Positions 11,768-23,702 of a DNA stretch of 64,000 bases are shown here, piece by piece. The stretch comes from Marasmius tenuissimus. Taxonomy: Eukaryota; Basidiomycota; Agaricomycetes; Agaricales; Marasmiaceae. Numbering within the stretch: the first letter of the stretch is position 1; each line of letters opens with the position of its first letter. Under the pieces are notes generated by a model, which was not told where the DNA came from, made no database searches, and worked only from the letters and a program-made list of their open reading frames with translations. Both the position numbers and the translations under genes were made by a program. The stretch covers positions 546,001-610,000 of the forward strand of contig JAQOTA010000048.1 in assembly GCA_029532415.1 (NCBI GenBank). The letters run 5' to 3'.

Positions 11768-12834
11768 CTACCGCTCTTTCACGATCCATTCGACCCCTTG
11801 GATAGCAGAGGGGCCCTGTAATTCCTTGTATGTGGTTAGATAAACCCGGAGGGGGCTTGCGGTATTGCGGTTGGGACATGTGGATACGATGTCTATGAGC
11901 TGTTGTAAGTGATGGGGATCGGGCCCGGCACCCAAGCCTGTGAAACAAATAGAGCGAAGGCAAATGAAGTGGCTGAGATCGAGCACTGTGAGTCAACAAC
12001 CAGAAATCAGCACGAATGTAGTAGGCCCAAAGCAAAGGGCCACTCACCTGGGAGTACCCTCCATCTGACAGATATGGTTAAGTGCTTCACAGCGAAGGAG
12101 CAGAGGTTGAAGAATGGCTGCAACAGCGGAGCTCTGACAGAAAAGTAGTGTTGATTGAATTTTAACTTCAACGTCTCCAAATCAGGGAAAGGTGAAACGC
12201 CCGGGATGAGAAACCACGGAATGAAGACGTTCCATTCTAGGTCTACTTCGAGGCGGCGAAGACGGGTTAGACCGGATAACGGCTGTTTACTATTTGCAGG
12301 GACAGATATTGGATCGACGGTCAATCTCCTGGTTCCCGCGGGACAAGTGAGCGAGAGGATCTCAAGGGCATCAAAGTTCCCGATCAACTCTAGCAATCTC
12401 CCCGCCGTAATAGATGCCCAAACGTCAGAACCCCTAAGATAGTGTATGATTCTGAGGTGGGTGAGAGACGAGGAGAGACCCAAGAAGAAAGGAAGGATCG
12501 TTTTACCAGAAGGTCGCACTTGCAAAGACGTGAGGCTGGTGCATTGATTGATGACAGTCCAGACGAACTCATCGAGCGTTACTCCGGGGTGGGTGGTCTC
12601 TCCTGGTATGTGGCCCACTGTCAATGCCGTAATAAAGGGCTTTATTGTGCATTCTGGACTGTTCAAAAGGGAGATGCGAGCTGGGTTACGGTGGAGATCC
12701 ACAAACCGGCCTTGGAAGAGAAGTCGGCGGGATTTTGGCATCCAAGATCTGCAGACGAGGCTGCAGGCAAATAAAGAGGGTCTTTCGTTCTGACATTGCT
12801 CAATGACGCTCTCCCACAGCTCGATGGGAAGCAT
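11768..12834 (-). CDS. F-box protein (left array, type A)
   Basis: Exon 1 (12834-12048) and exon 2 (11985-11768) give 334 residues. It starts MLPIELWESVIEQCQNE with CSLVCRSWMPKSRRLLF, then LRR-like segments, NVFIPWFLIP and a second exon with DLSHFICLRSICF, ending VEWIVKER. The terminal exon stops about 20 residues earlier than in the neighbour at 10055 because gtggggt there is replaced here by a tag stop. An upstream open frame to 13173 exists but is not conserved among paralogues. Confidence 0.85.
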
Positions 12835-13244
12835 TTGACTCGAGGGAGGACGGCAGTCGACACTTGGTCTGTGAAGCGGGGTGGTGGTGGTAGTAAGTAA
12901 CGACTGGGAGAAAACGTCACATTGACATCGACTTTGAAACTCAGCTGAGTAAGATGGAGATGAGCGCAAACTGCAAGCGCCGAATTTGTGTTCGCAACCC
13001 GCATAATAAAGTAAAGAGCCCGGTCTCAAGTCCGACTTGTCGCACTTAATGTTTGCGATGCCATGCCCGGATGGCGTGTTTACAAATCTTGCGACTTCGA
13101 AAGCGAATTTCCATTTTTTAGAACTGTGAGTTGTGTACATATCTACGTCTCTTACGTTCCCTGCAAGGACCAAGCCTTGAGGGTTAGTTTATCTTCTGAA
13201 CCTCCAGGTGAGCCCCCTCTTCCTCAATGATCGGTGAAACACCT
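12835..13244. other. Intergenic region; promoter side of the left F-box array
   Basis: Separates the innermost left F-box gene from the HsbA-type gene. An open frame continuing the F-box frame crosses it but has no conserved content. Confidence 0.25.
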
Positions 13245-15231
13245 TTAAGCTCCGAAAATACCCTCCAAAACGTCTCCCACCTTCTCCTTGGCCTTGTTGA
13301 AGATCCCTTCGAGGACATCGCCGACACCGCTTCCGCCATCCTTCTGCTCGCCCTCAGTTCCGGTCGAGGTTTCAGTAGCGGTGCTGCCAGCTGCGGTACC
13401 GGTAGCAGTAGCGGTTTCCTCAGCACCGGTCTCCTCAGTACCAGTTTCTTCGGTGCCAGTTTCGGTTTCGTCGGTTCCAGTCTCTCCAGTCTCTTCAATG
13501 CCAGTATCGGTCTCGTCTCCGGCTTCACCCGTTGCAGTCTCGTCCTCGACACCAGTGTCCTCGGTGGCGGTCTCGTCCTCAACACCGGTCTCGGTCTCGT
13601 CTGCACCAGTCTCGTCTGTCGCAGTCTCATCAGCACCAGTTTCTTCAGTTGCTGTCTCGTCCTCGGCGCCGGTCTCTTCGAGAACCTCGCCAGTCTCCTC
13701 CGTGGCGGTCTCGTCTTCGGTCGCAGTCTCGTCCTCAACACCAGTGTCTTCGGTTGCGGTTTCATCCTCAACACCGGTCTCAGTCTCGTCTGCACCAGTC
13801 TCCTCAGTAGCAGTCTCGTCTTCGGCAGCGGTTTCGTCCTCGACGCCGGTCTCGGTTTCCTCGACACCAGTGTCCTCAGCACCAGTCTCCGCAGTAGCCG
13901 TCGCAGTCGCTTCTGATGCTGAACCAGAAGCAGTGGCTGTGGCGGACACGGTAGCATCGACGAGAGTCTCCTTGGCCTCCTTAGCTACAGCAGTCGACGA
14001 GGCTTTGGCGGTGGCCTTGGACGAGACAGCGGAGCTGACAGTCGCAGTCGCAGTGTCTTCGACGCCAGTCTCCTCGGTGGCAGTTCCGTCCTCGACCCCG
14101 GTTTCAGTCTCGGTCTCGACCTCCTCGTCACCGGCGGTCTCGTCTTCGACACCGGTTTCGTCGGTGGCAGTCTCGTCCTCGACGCCAGTGTCTTCAGCAG
14201 CCGTCTCGTCTTCAACACCAGTTTCTTCGGTGGCTGTCTCATCGACGCCGGTGTCTTCTTCGGTGGCAGTCTCGTCTTCAGCACCGGTTGCGGTAGCAGT
14301 AGCCTCTGACGCTGAACCGGTCGCAGTGGCAGTGGCAGCTACGGTGCCATCGACAATGGTCTCCTTGGCTTTAGACTGAGTAGCGACTGCAGTGGATTCG
14401 GCTTTGGTTTCTGCAGAGGCGGAAGCGGACGCAGAGGCAGAGGCAGCACCATTCTCGGCCTACATAAAAGCGTTTAGATCGGACAGTGAAAGATGGAAAG
14501 GAGACAGAAGACGTACACCCTCAGCACCAGTCCCAGCACCGGCAGCACCAGCACCGCACACCTTGAGCGCCTTCTCGCCCGACTTGACCGCCGATTCCAA
14601 CTCGGTGAGGGTCGTTTTGACACCTGCGGTCACAGCCTCATCGGTTCTACGTAGAGGGGTTTCGTCAGTTATAGTCTGCAACCATGTCTCTGGAATGTTG
14701 ATGAAAAAAACTCACGATTTGATAGATTTGAGGGCCGATTGTACGTCGGTGATGCCACCGGTGACTTGGGTCTTTGCTTCCGGTGGTACGGATTCACCAC
14801 TCGTGATTGATTGAGCGAGGAGTGCGATGCCGTCCTTGACCAGGGTCATACCGGCCTCGGCTTCGGTGAGAGCGGAGGTGACAGCTTCATCCCTGTGGAA
14901 AGTCAACGGGATTAGGCATAGGAAAGGAGACAGCGGAATGTGAGGGTACGAACTTGGATTTGCTGGCGACGAGCTTGCCTAGGGCCTGCGATGCGGCTGT
15001 GAAGCTTTCGAGAGTTTGAGTTTGGGCAGCAGTGCATTCTGCGTTGTCTCCCGTCGCTGATGCAGCTTTAGATCCGCGGGCAGTGATCGGAGCTGGGTTA
15101 CGATATAGAGTTGTGAGCATCGGGCGGAAAGAACTGGGCAAAAGAGAAACTAGTTGCTTACCTGCGTGGATCTGAAGAGAAGAGGCCAACAAGACGAAGG
15201 CTACAAGTCGTTTGCTGAAGATGACGGCCAT
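13245..15231 (-). CDS. Secreted HsbA-type protein with a long acidic repeat tail
   Basis: Five exons on the minus strand (15231-15162, 15092-14954, 14892-14716, 14646-14517, 14459-13245) give 576 residues. A signal peptide (MAVIFSKRLVAFVLLASSLQ) precedes two similar helical halves of about 60 residues, each beginning DEAVT and followed by a helix with ALTEAEAG or TLTELESAV. This matches hydrophobic-surface-binding protein A / cell-wall galactomannoprotein. HsbA proteins coat hydrophobic surfaces. Residues from about 173 to the end are a low-complexity tail of Glu, Thr, Asp, Ala and Gly with units like ETGVEDETATEDTG, ending in a short amphipathic repeat (GDVLEGIF twice). Such a 400-residue tail is far longer than the domain itself. 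Wall anchoring or glycosylation of the Thr-rich tail is inferred. Confidence 0.8.
13290..14310. repeat. Degenerate low-complexity coding repeat
   Basis: On the minus strand the DNA repeats degenerate units of gag/act/gcc/gac codons that encode the acidic tail of the HsbA-type protein. The opposite strand stays open over more than 1 kb as Ser/Val/Pro repeats, an artefact of the same periodicity. Confidence 0.8.
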
Positions 15232-17577
15232 GATAGTTTTCGAAAAGAGTGGGTTTTTGCAAGTTGTTCAAAAATAGAGTCGTTAGAGGGTGGAGACGGT
15301 TAGAATGATTCAACGAGAGTGTTGGATGACTCTGAAGCTCGATCGACGAGTTCAAAGGAAATTCACAGTTCAAGAATGAGAAATGGAAAGAATTCGCAAC
15401 GAAGACACCAGGTCAGGAAGAGGGTGGGGGTGGGTTGGAAACCGTGTTCAAGGAATCAACGATGTTCGGGCATCATATTTATACTTCGGGATTGGCATGG
15501 GTCAAGAAGGGCTTGGTATTACTGTCGTGATGTCGGCGGCATCGCTTGCAGGGAAGGTGCATATCATGATGGGAGCCATGACACTGTGCATTTGGAGCAG
15601 TAGTGGGGTTCAAAGCTCTGAGCCGTGCTGTCCAGATCAAACAGTACAGTAGAATCTTGAAAATGCATTGCTAATAACCAGTATGGCCAAGCTCACAACG
15701 CTGGCGTATGTACTGTAAAATAAGTAACTGTGGGGATTTGGGCCGTGCTTTTTCATGAAATCACCATGTGCGACTTACCGGACGCATAGATACCCGCTCA
15801 ACGGTCCAAACCTTCCGGGTCAATCACTTTTTGCAATTCCCTGATGCCATTTGCTTCAGAGTTACCGTCTTCAAGACAAACGAGGATAACCCGAACCCGA
15901 TATCAAGACGTGAAACCACGGTTCCAGGATGTGCGGTGTGCCGCACAGAGTCCGATGTTGGTGCGGTGCTGATGTTGTGTCTTCACGATATATCCGAGAA
16001 TTAATAATGAACGGGAGCTATGGGTCTAGTCAAGAGGATGAAACGAAGGGGAAATGAAGAATTTAGCAGGCTGAACATCTTCGGGATGATCGTCGTTGGG
16101 GACAAGAGGTGAGCGTGAGATTATCAGCACTTTCGCTGCTTTATCAGGGACGACCACTCCTCGACGGAGATTTAATTCTGAATAGCGTCTTCTAACTGGC
16201 AACGACCAGTCTCCCTCACTTTCGGTCGACTCAGCGTCGCTCCTGCCTTCAGCCTGGTGCTTTTTGTCTCGTTCTCCTGGATTCTTGCAGGTCGGACTAG
16301 GACTGGCGAAAATGCGATAATTGTGCATGTCTGGCGACTGTCGAAGCTCTACGCTACTTCTGAGGCTAAAGGCTATGGAACACTGGAGATGAACTTGATC
16401 CAATGATCCGTCAGTTCACGCCAAAACTCTTCAATAGAGCAGTCATCAAGATACCGAGGGATGACACAGTATCGGGAGCAAAGGTCATAGCAACTCGCAG
16501 TCTTCAGTCTTCGAGCTCGTTTACTTCACAGTTCGACCTCCTAAGCAGATTTCGTTCAACAGAAGCCAAAATTCTCGGTACTGTCCTTGGTGAGCCTCTG
16601 TGGGTATAAATGGCTGTTGGAGCTTGGAGGAAACACGAACGGCGACGTCGTTTCGGTTTGACAAGAGGTACGGCAGGATGAAGCATATGTTTATCCGACG
16701 CATGGATGCTTACTTAGTCCATAGTGTACCCCATTGGAGAACATTGCAACTGCGAAACAACTGTACTTCAAGATCGACATACTAGAGCCAAGAAAACGCC
16801 CTCGCTGGCATTCAAGGTTCGCTTTATAAACACCATGAGGTATGCGGAGATCTACACTTGAAATTTCTAAGGCTGGCAAGGCAACTTTGATCTCAACTTG
16901 ACTGTGATCGGTATCATAGCAATTGGCTGAAATGATGTAGGGTGATCCAAGGACTGTTCCCTCGCCATGATCGTCGATGGGTGCTTTGGCCCCGATCGCG
17001 ATTACTATCGTAGCTTGTGGTATCAGTAACTGGCACAACTTTGATCGGGCTCAATTCTACCTCCTTTGTAGGGAGATCTAGGGGTAGTGCAATAGAAAGA
17101 GCGCCGTTGCAAGAGTATCGTAAGTTATGGTCAAAAAGACAGGATGCTCCTCCGAGTTGCTGTTCCTCCAGCCTCATTTGAACGAGTAGGCTCCGTATTA
17201 CCTGTGTACCGAGTGCGGCCTCGTGTAGTATTCGTTATCCGTATTCAAATTCTTTGCTACCCCATTCCGACGTTGAACGGCGTTTTGGACTCAATACATC
17301 CGTCGACCTTTCTGTCTCAAACTGTGAACGTGGTATCAGGATAGCAGGGCCAGGAATACGTACAGTATTTGTGCGATAAATGTCAGCTTGCATGAACGAG
17401 GCGCAGAACGTTGTTCAGTACAGCGCGTCTGAGGCGTGGGAGTAGGGCCGGGCCGGAGCACAACTATTTCTGGCGTACAAACAAGCGGCAACAAACGGGT
17501 GGAAATTCGAACCACCATTGTTTCTGAAACAAACTGGCTCGGGGGAACTAGCTACTCCTTCTCCAAATACCCCCACC
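15232..17577. other. Long intergenic region; possible decayed gene at 16700-17177
   Basis: No convincing gene was found in this 2.3 kb. On the minus strand, 17177-17040 encodes a beta-like stretch (GALSIALPLDLPTKEVEL). After a one-base shift, 17035-16700 continues as another plausible beta-rich stretch (ATIVIAIGAKAPIDDHGEG, then SPYIISANCYDTD). The pieces read like one protein broken by a frameshift or a missed intron. I do not recognise the family. Confidence 0.3.
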
Positions 17578-20519
17578 ATGGTAAGTCACTCTCATTTTCC
17601 GGTTTTTATCATGCCCTGAAGACTTTCTATCTCACTCTTAGGATCCAAATTATGGACGACACCGAGATTCAATCGTAAACTTCGAAGAACAACTCAACGA
17701 CCTCCTTGCTTCAGAATCCGAATCAACTACAAAAGAAGATGGAACCATCGTTATACCAGCTCATCGTCTGCAGCACATCATTCACAACTTCACGGACGAT
17801 GCTGGAGAGCCAATACTGTCGAAAGAACAAGAACAGCAGCTGTTGACTATCCTTGAAAGCATCCCCGACGCATCTGTCTCTGCCGAAATGCTCTTGCCAC
17901 TTCTTCTCTTACGAGATGAGAAACGAGCAGAGCCTCGGAATTCAGAAGATGAAGGTGTCCGAGGTCGAGTCTCATCACGAGAGGACGAAGAGGAATACAG
18001 CGGCGGACGTTCATCCAGCAGTGACTCAACAGGAACAAGTCGACATCACAGTCGACCACCTTCACGATCAGGGTCAGGCTCTGTACCCCAAACACCACGT
18101 CCTCCTTCAGCATTGGACAGCTCGCGCAGGCAGCGTGCTACTCCTCTCTCCAGCAATCCTCCTACATCCTACAACAAACGACCGGCAGCTCCTGGCAGAC
18201 GGAAGAGCGATGCTGGAAACCGAAGCGACGGCGAATCATACGCACCACCCTCTGCATACGGATATCGTAATGCAGCACCACGACATCGTGCACCCTCCAA
18301 CCCTACATCACCGAGTCCAGGCGATTTCTCAGATATGATGGGATCACCGACATTCAGGACTCCCTCCAGACCCGGTTCACGGCAAGGAAGATTCTTCAGT
18401 GGCAGTCCGACAGATGAACGAGGATATTCATCCCCAGACGACACGATTCTTTCTCCTGCGGGTTTCTCAAACTCGCTCAACTCGTTACCGATGCCGCGGC
18501 GTTCTGATGACTCGGATGATGACGAAGACGAGTCGGCCTTGGGCCTTGTTCCGGAACGACAGACAACAGCTTCGACGGTTTCTATGGAGCCCGTAGACCG
18601 AGTAGAGTTGCTTCAGCGAGCGAACAACGAGCTTCAGAAGAAGCTTCAGGATGCCGAGAACACCCTCCAACGGACGCTCACTGAGCACGAAACCGAGCTC
18701 GAGGAACTCACGAACAAGATTGACGAGCTTACTACCGAGTTACAGGCGACGAAGAAGGAGGAAAAGGAGTTGAGGGGTAAAGAGGTATGTCCCTTGTCCC
18801 TTGTTCCTTTTACGATCATCATCATTCATAATCATCAACCCCTTTCCTCTTCATAGCGAACGAACACAAATCAAATATCGACCCTGGAAAACGAGATAGG
18901 CAAACTCAACCGACAACTCGACCATTCTAAGACGACGTACCAGAGCTTGCAGCGACAGTACCAGGAACAATGCGCTGCATCAGAGAAGTACCGCGACGAA
19001 CTTCGTCAACGAGACCGTACTATCCAGACTCTTACTGATGCGGCTTCGATGCACGACCTCGAGCAAAACAAGTTTGGTCGGGAGCGTGAAGCGCTAGACT
19101 TACGGATTACTCAGCTCGAGGATCAGCTGGAAGAAGCACTCACCGCTCATCGGGAGCTTGAGGAGCAGAAGCAGGAGAACATGATGTTGAAGGAGACGAT
19201 TGACAGGATGCGGTACGATATGGACGAGTTGAGGAACAGTCTGGCGAGTGGGCTCAATGGTGGAGGTGGAGGTGGGAGTGGTGCTAGCAGCAGGAACAAT
19301 ACGATTAGCAAGAGTCTGGGCGCCGAGTTGGCGAAAGTGGCGCAGGATGGGGATGATAGTGGTTCGGAGGAGGAAGGTCACGAGAGCGAGGAAGCTGGCA
19401 GTGAGACTGTTGTTGAGGAGATCGATGGTTCTGACGAAGAGGATGTGGTTCAGACTATCATACGCCGACGAAGGGTACGTTGCACCAATCTTGAGTCTTT
19501 GATCTCCTCTGACGCTATCTACATCTATCTAGAAAGTGGCCTCCAAAGCGAACAGACTGGAGATCAGCCAGACGTTTGAGGAGACCAAGGAGTATTCGGA
19601 TAGCTCGACGCAGTACGATCCGGATATGTTCTTGAGGGGAATGTCCACTCAAACAGACCCCGAGCCTTCGCCACCCCCAAGAGTTATCGTGGCTACCCAG
19701 ACCGAACCCCCGCCTGAAAGGCACACCATTGAGATCGGTACAGACCCAATTGAGGAAGAGAAGCCGGAGGAGCGCGTCTTCGCCGAGATGGAGGTGCAGA
19801 CGGAGGAACCTGCTGACGAACCTGAAGCATCGATCTCGGAAACCCCGGATACGTCTGTCAACATCCCGTCGGATTCCCCGCCTACCTACGACCAAGTCAC
19901 ATACGAACGTGAGGTCCAGAGCCGTGTTGCGATCGAGCTCAGGAAGCATCACAGGGGATTGGAAGCCTTCCGCAATAGAGTGGTGAGCGAAGGGCTCCTC
20001 GAGGAATGGCAGGCTTTCAAGGACGAGTCAGGGTTGGAGTGTGGTGTCATCGACGAGGCCTTGGGCAAGGCTACCGTCGTTCCTCGTTCTCAGGAAGGCG
20101 AAGAGGGGTCGGGTGAGAAGAAGCGAGGGTTGGGAGGCAGGTTCGCCCGCAACATTTACAATACGTATATCTACGGGAGAGGCGCTTCAGGACCTGGAGA
20201 GGGTAGCGTTAGTTCCAGGATCACTCAAGGTGCTGTGATTGCGGGAGCTTCCGCGCTTGTCATTGGCGCGTCTGCTCTCGCGCAGATGGCGTTTGCGAAT
20301 TCCGGATTTGGTCCCCAGTATAACTTTGGTGTTGCTGGTGGCCCGACGTACAATGACCGCGTTGCTTGGGCTGGTTTCAATGCTATGCCGGGTGCTGCGG
20401 AAGGGTTTGCGTACTACGGTGGTGGGCATCACGGAGCTGGAGGAGATGGTGCTTTCTGGAGTTTCTTCGGGAGGGCAGCAGAGCGAGCTGCTCGTGGTCT
20501 TGCCGGCTGGCCTACATAA
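17578..20519 (+). CDS. Large coiled-coil protein with TQT motif array and C-terminal hydrophobic segment
   Basis: Four exons join in frame to 916 residues: 17578-17580 (only the ATG), 17642-18784, 18857-19474 and 19533-20519. The order is a conserved-looking N-terminal helical region with FEEQLNDLLASE, a long Ser/Arg/Pro disordered region and a coiled coil (about residues 250-490). A Gly linker and an acidic patch follow. Then come five TQT-like motifs (STQYD, STQTD, ATQTE, IGTDP, VQTEE) and a C-terminal part with an Ala/Gly hydrophobic stretch (GAVIAGASALVIGASALAQM). TQT is the core of dynein light chain LC8 binding sites, and arrays of them dimerise partners in parallel. A scaffold near a membrane or the dynein machinery is inferred. 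The family name is unknown to me. Confidence 0.8.
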
Positions 20520-21266
20520 AGACTGCGAGTCAGTGGTCTGTGCTTTCTTTCTTCCTTTTTCTTCTTTTCTTCTCTCTCTTCGTTTCTCTTTGACATTGCT
20601 CCTATCATTTTCTTTTCCTTTCAACACCCTCGTCTCTCCCTCTCATGCTCTCTGTGCTTAATGGTCACCTGTTTGTATTATTATCATTTATTCATCTCTC
20701 ACATCCCCACTCGCATTTCGTTCGTTCCCTTCGATTCTGCTTCTGCATTCGCTTCACGACGTGTAATGACCCATGTGTACCTACACACACAACACACTTG
20801 GCACTACCCAGCCCCAACCCTTTGTTATGAACTCGACCTTCCTGCACATAGGATTTTGATGATACCAGTACATACAATGATCTCCCCGTACCCCCGCGCC
20901 CACTGCGAACTTTCCTTCCTCATCGACACAACATTTCTATCATTATTATCACCCTAGCATCATCCCATTTCCAAGCTTCGTAGTTTTCAGTGTGGTTTTT
21001 AGGACTCAGGTTATTACTACGTACGTTACATCCATTGACTATTGTGTAGAATTTTACTATAGTGGAATCGAATTGACAGTAGAGAAGACTGGGGGGAGTG
21101 TTGGGAAAGGGTCTGGGGAAAGGGTCTGGCGATACCAGTCTCGGACCTGAAATTGAAACACGAACGGCGCTTACAATAGCCGTTTGTTTACCTCTTCACT
21201 TCGAACCTCGAGCAAGTTTCTCCTGCATCAGCCTGTTTCACGAACAAACATCCTCCTTGAAGTCAA
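20520..21266. other. 3' flank rich in pyrimidines, then promoter of right F-box array
   Basis: The first 180 bases after the stop codon are strongly C/T-rich on the plus strand, as often seen in fungal untranslated regions. The remainder holds no recognisable gene. Confidence 0.3.
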
Positions 21267-22394
21267 ATGCTTCCTATCGAGCTGTGTGAGAGCATCATTG
21301 AGGAATGCCACGAAGAACGACCTACTTTGTCTTCTTGCAGCCTCGTCTGTAGGTCTTGGATGCCAAAGTCCCGTCGACTTCTCTTCAGAGACCGATTTCC
21401 GGATCTCTGTAACCCAGCCCTCGTCTCCCTTCTCAACGACCCCAAATGCACGTTAGGACCCTTTATCACGGCGTTGCAGGTGGGCTATTCGAAATCTGCC
21501 TACCCCCGCCGGGTGCCGCACGATGAACTCGCCCAGACCATTATCGACCACTGTGCCAACCTCACGTCTCTGAAAACTCCTCTACCTCATTCGATCCTTC
21601 CTCTGCTCATAAACATCTCTTCATCTCTCACACACCTCGATATTGCGTATGAACTTGACGATTTCGACGATATCGTATCTATTCAGGCGATAGAATTGCT
21701 GGAGTTGATTGGAAATTTCAGCGCCCTTGAGATCCTCTCGCTTTGTTGCCCCCCAGGGCTCTTGAGGCGGTCCCGGCAGCGACATTATTGTCCTAGTCCG
21801 ATTCCCGTCTCTACAGACAGCAAAATACCGCCACTTATTCTAGCCCATCTTCGCCACCTGAAAATGGAGCTGGAATGGGACGTTTTCATTCCGTGGTTTC
21901 TCGTCCCGAATGGTGTGAAATTCCCTGCTTTGGAGACCCTCGGTATAACATTTAGTGACTGGCATGCCCCCATGTCGACCAAAATTCTGGAATCATTCTT
22001 TGACCTCTCCTCCTCCGCCGTGAAGAGAGTGTTCCTGACTGCGACTTGGGACTCAGCGATTCCAGGTAAGATATCTTTCACTCAGACCTATCACATCTGT
22101 ATCGACGACGACCTGCGTGCTCATGCTGGTCTGTAACCCACAGAACTCGATCTCAGTCCCCTCACTTGCCTTTGCTCCATCCATTTCAAGCCATGGGGTA
22201 GGCCGAGCCTCAAACCTCATCAGTTGGAAACACTCGTTAACATCGTGTCCACATGTTCCAATCGCAGTCCCACGAGCCCTCTTCAGGTCTTCGTCGTCAC
22301 AGAAGAGGCTTTAGATCTCGCCGCGATTGAAGGAGTCGAATGGATCCGGGAACCTGGAAAAGTGCGGCGTTTGGGTAATCCGTATGGAACATAG
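21267..22394 (+). CDS. F-box protein (right array, type A)
   Basis: Exons 21267-22065 and 22144-22394 give 349 residues. The F-box MLPIELCESIIEECHEE runs through CSLVCRSWMPKSRRLLFRDRF. LRR-like strands follow with DVFIPWFLVP, then a terminal exon with ELDLSPLTCLCSIHF and IEGVEWIREPG. The intron sits at the glycine codon shared by all members. It is most similar to the minus-strand genes at 10055 and 11768 on the other side of the core, so it is their mirror counterpart. Confidence 0.85.
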
Positions 22395-22955
22395 CACGTG
22401 TAATGCTGACTGCCGCCTAAAAGAGGACGTGAGGATCGAAGTAGACGCCAGAGTAAAATACCGTGAATAAGTCGTCTACATACTAGGTCTGACGTAGCGT
22501 AGGTAGCTAGGAAACAAATGAGTCCAGCCTGCTCTCGTTCCCGAGGCATTAGAGTGTAGAGTTATATGACCCTCTAAACTATCACATGCGATGTCAATCC
22601 TACAAGCTATCTGAGAGCTGGAGATCCAGTTGATAGACCCGCGACGTGCGACTAGGCTTGAAGGTCTTGCTTTCATTGGGCGTTATGAATGACCGATAAC
22701 AAGTTCATGCCGAACCCTTGCAATCGGGCTATATGACGGGGGTAATAGGGGCACTTCGAGAAATGCGGAAGTAGAGCCATGGGAATCCTCAGTAATGTCA
22801 CTTGTGTGTTTTATGTGTGTTTTGGGAGTACAAGAAAGGGTTGCTCGGAGTGGGTATAATCAACCAGGCGGCCCGGGTACCCGACGCAGGTCGACGCGTC
22901 ACGGAAGCTCCGCCGGCTCTTCTTCCCACCCCCACAAGCACAGAGGACGGCGATC

Positions 22956-23560
22956 TTTAACCTGTCTTCGACACCTCCATTTGGATGTGGATTCAGGGGA
23001 CGTTTTCATTCCATGGTTCCTAATCCCAGAGTCTGGCCTGCTAGCTTTCCCCGTTCTCGAGATACTGGATTTACATACTGCCTGTGTATCCGGCGAGGTC
23101 GTAGTGCCACTTCTACAGTCATTCCTCGGTCACTGTTCCTCCACTGTGAAGGATTTATATAATCTTGCAGGTGATGTGGGGGAAGATCCCTGGCCCAGGT
23201 GCGATAAGTCCCCAGCTATGAAGAAACATCTACTTATTCGAGTCTTCCGCAGTTGTGAATCTCAGTCACTTCGATTCTCTTCGTTCCCTTGTATTCAGGA
23301 TATATGATTCGCCAGAGGAGGAAGAAAGAGAGGATCAGCTCCAGCAACTTGATATTGTGTCAACCTGCCCCGATCGCGGTCGTAGAGAACCGCTTCAGGT
23401 CATAATCCCAAACGAGACCGTGAAACTGCCGCAGTTGAAGGAGTCGAGTGGATATTGGATAACTGGTACTACTTCGAACGGCACGAACAGCCATGGAATG
23501 ATGTGCATGGGTACGGCGTGGGTAGATGCAACTCAGAGATCAAACATGAATTTAGTACCT
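22956..23560 (+). pseudogene. 5'-truncated, frameshifted F-box gene
   Basis: Only the C-terminal half is left: SLTCLRHLHLDVDSGDVF followed by IPWFLIP, an LRR-like stretch, the intron region, and a last exon starting NLSHFDSLRSLVF. There is a shift before the intron (frame for HVMWGKIPG lost near 23170) and another in the last exon, where AAVEGVEWILDNWYYFER is read only in a second frame. No F-box precedes it; the DNA before 22950 is unrelated. Confidence 0.75.
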
Positions 23561-23702
23561 GTGCTCGACACGTAAGCTTGCCCACAGCCTTGGTATGATG
23601 ATGATTATCTATCGTCGAATCCTTTCTTGCCCCCATCTCGAACCTCACGTTGTCCACTGAAGCGATCCTCACGCAGCTTACACGAACTGTCCATCGCGTC
23701 AA

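Noticed and set aside
12835..13173. Upstream extension of the F-box frame at 11768-12834
   Set aside because: Same reason: not shared with the close paralogues at 10055 and 21267.
13288..14379. Plus-strand open frame of about 360 codons rich in Ser, Val and Pro
   Set aside because: It is the exact antisense of the low-complexity acidic tail of the HsbA-type gene. The minus-strand model has a signal peptide, correct introns and a domain, whereas this frame has none.
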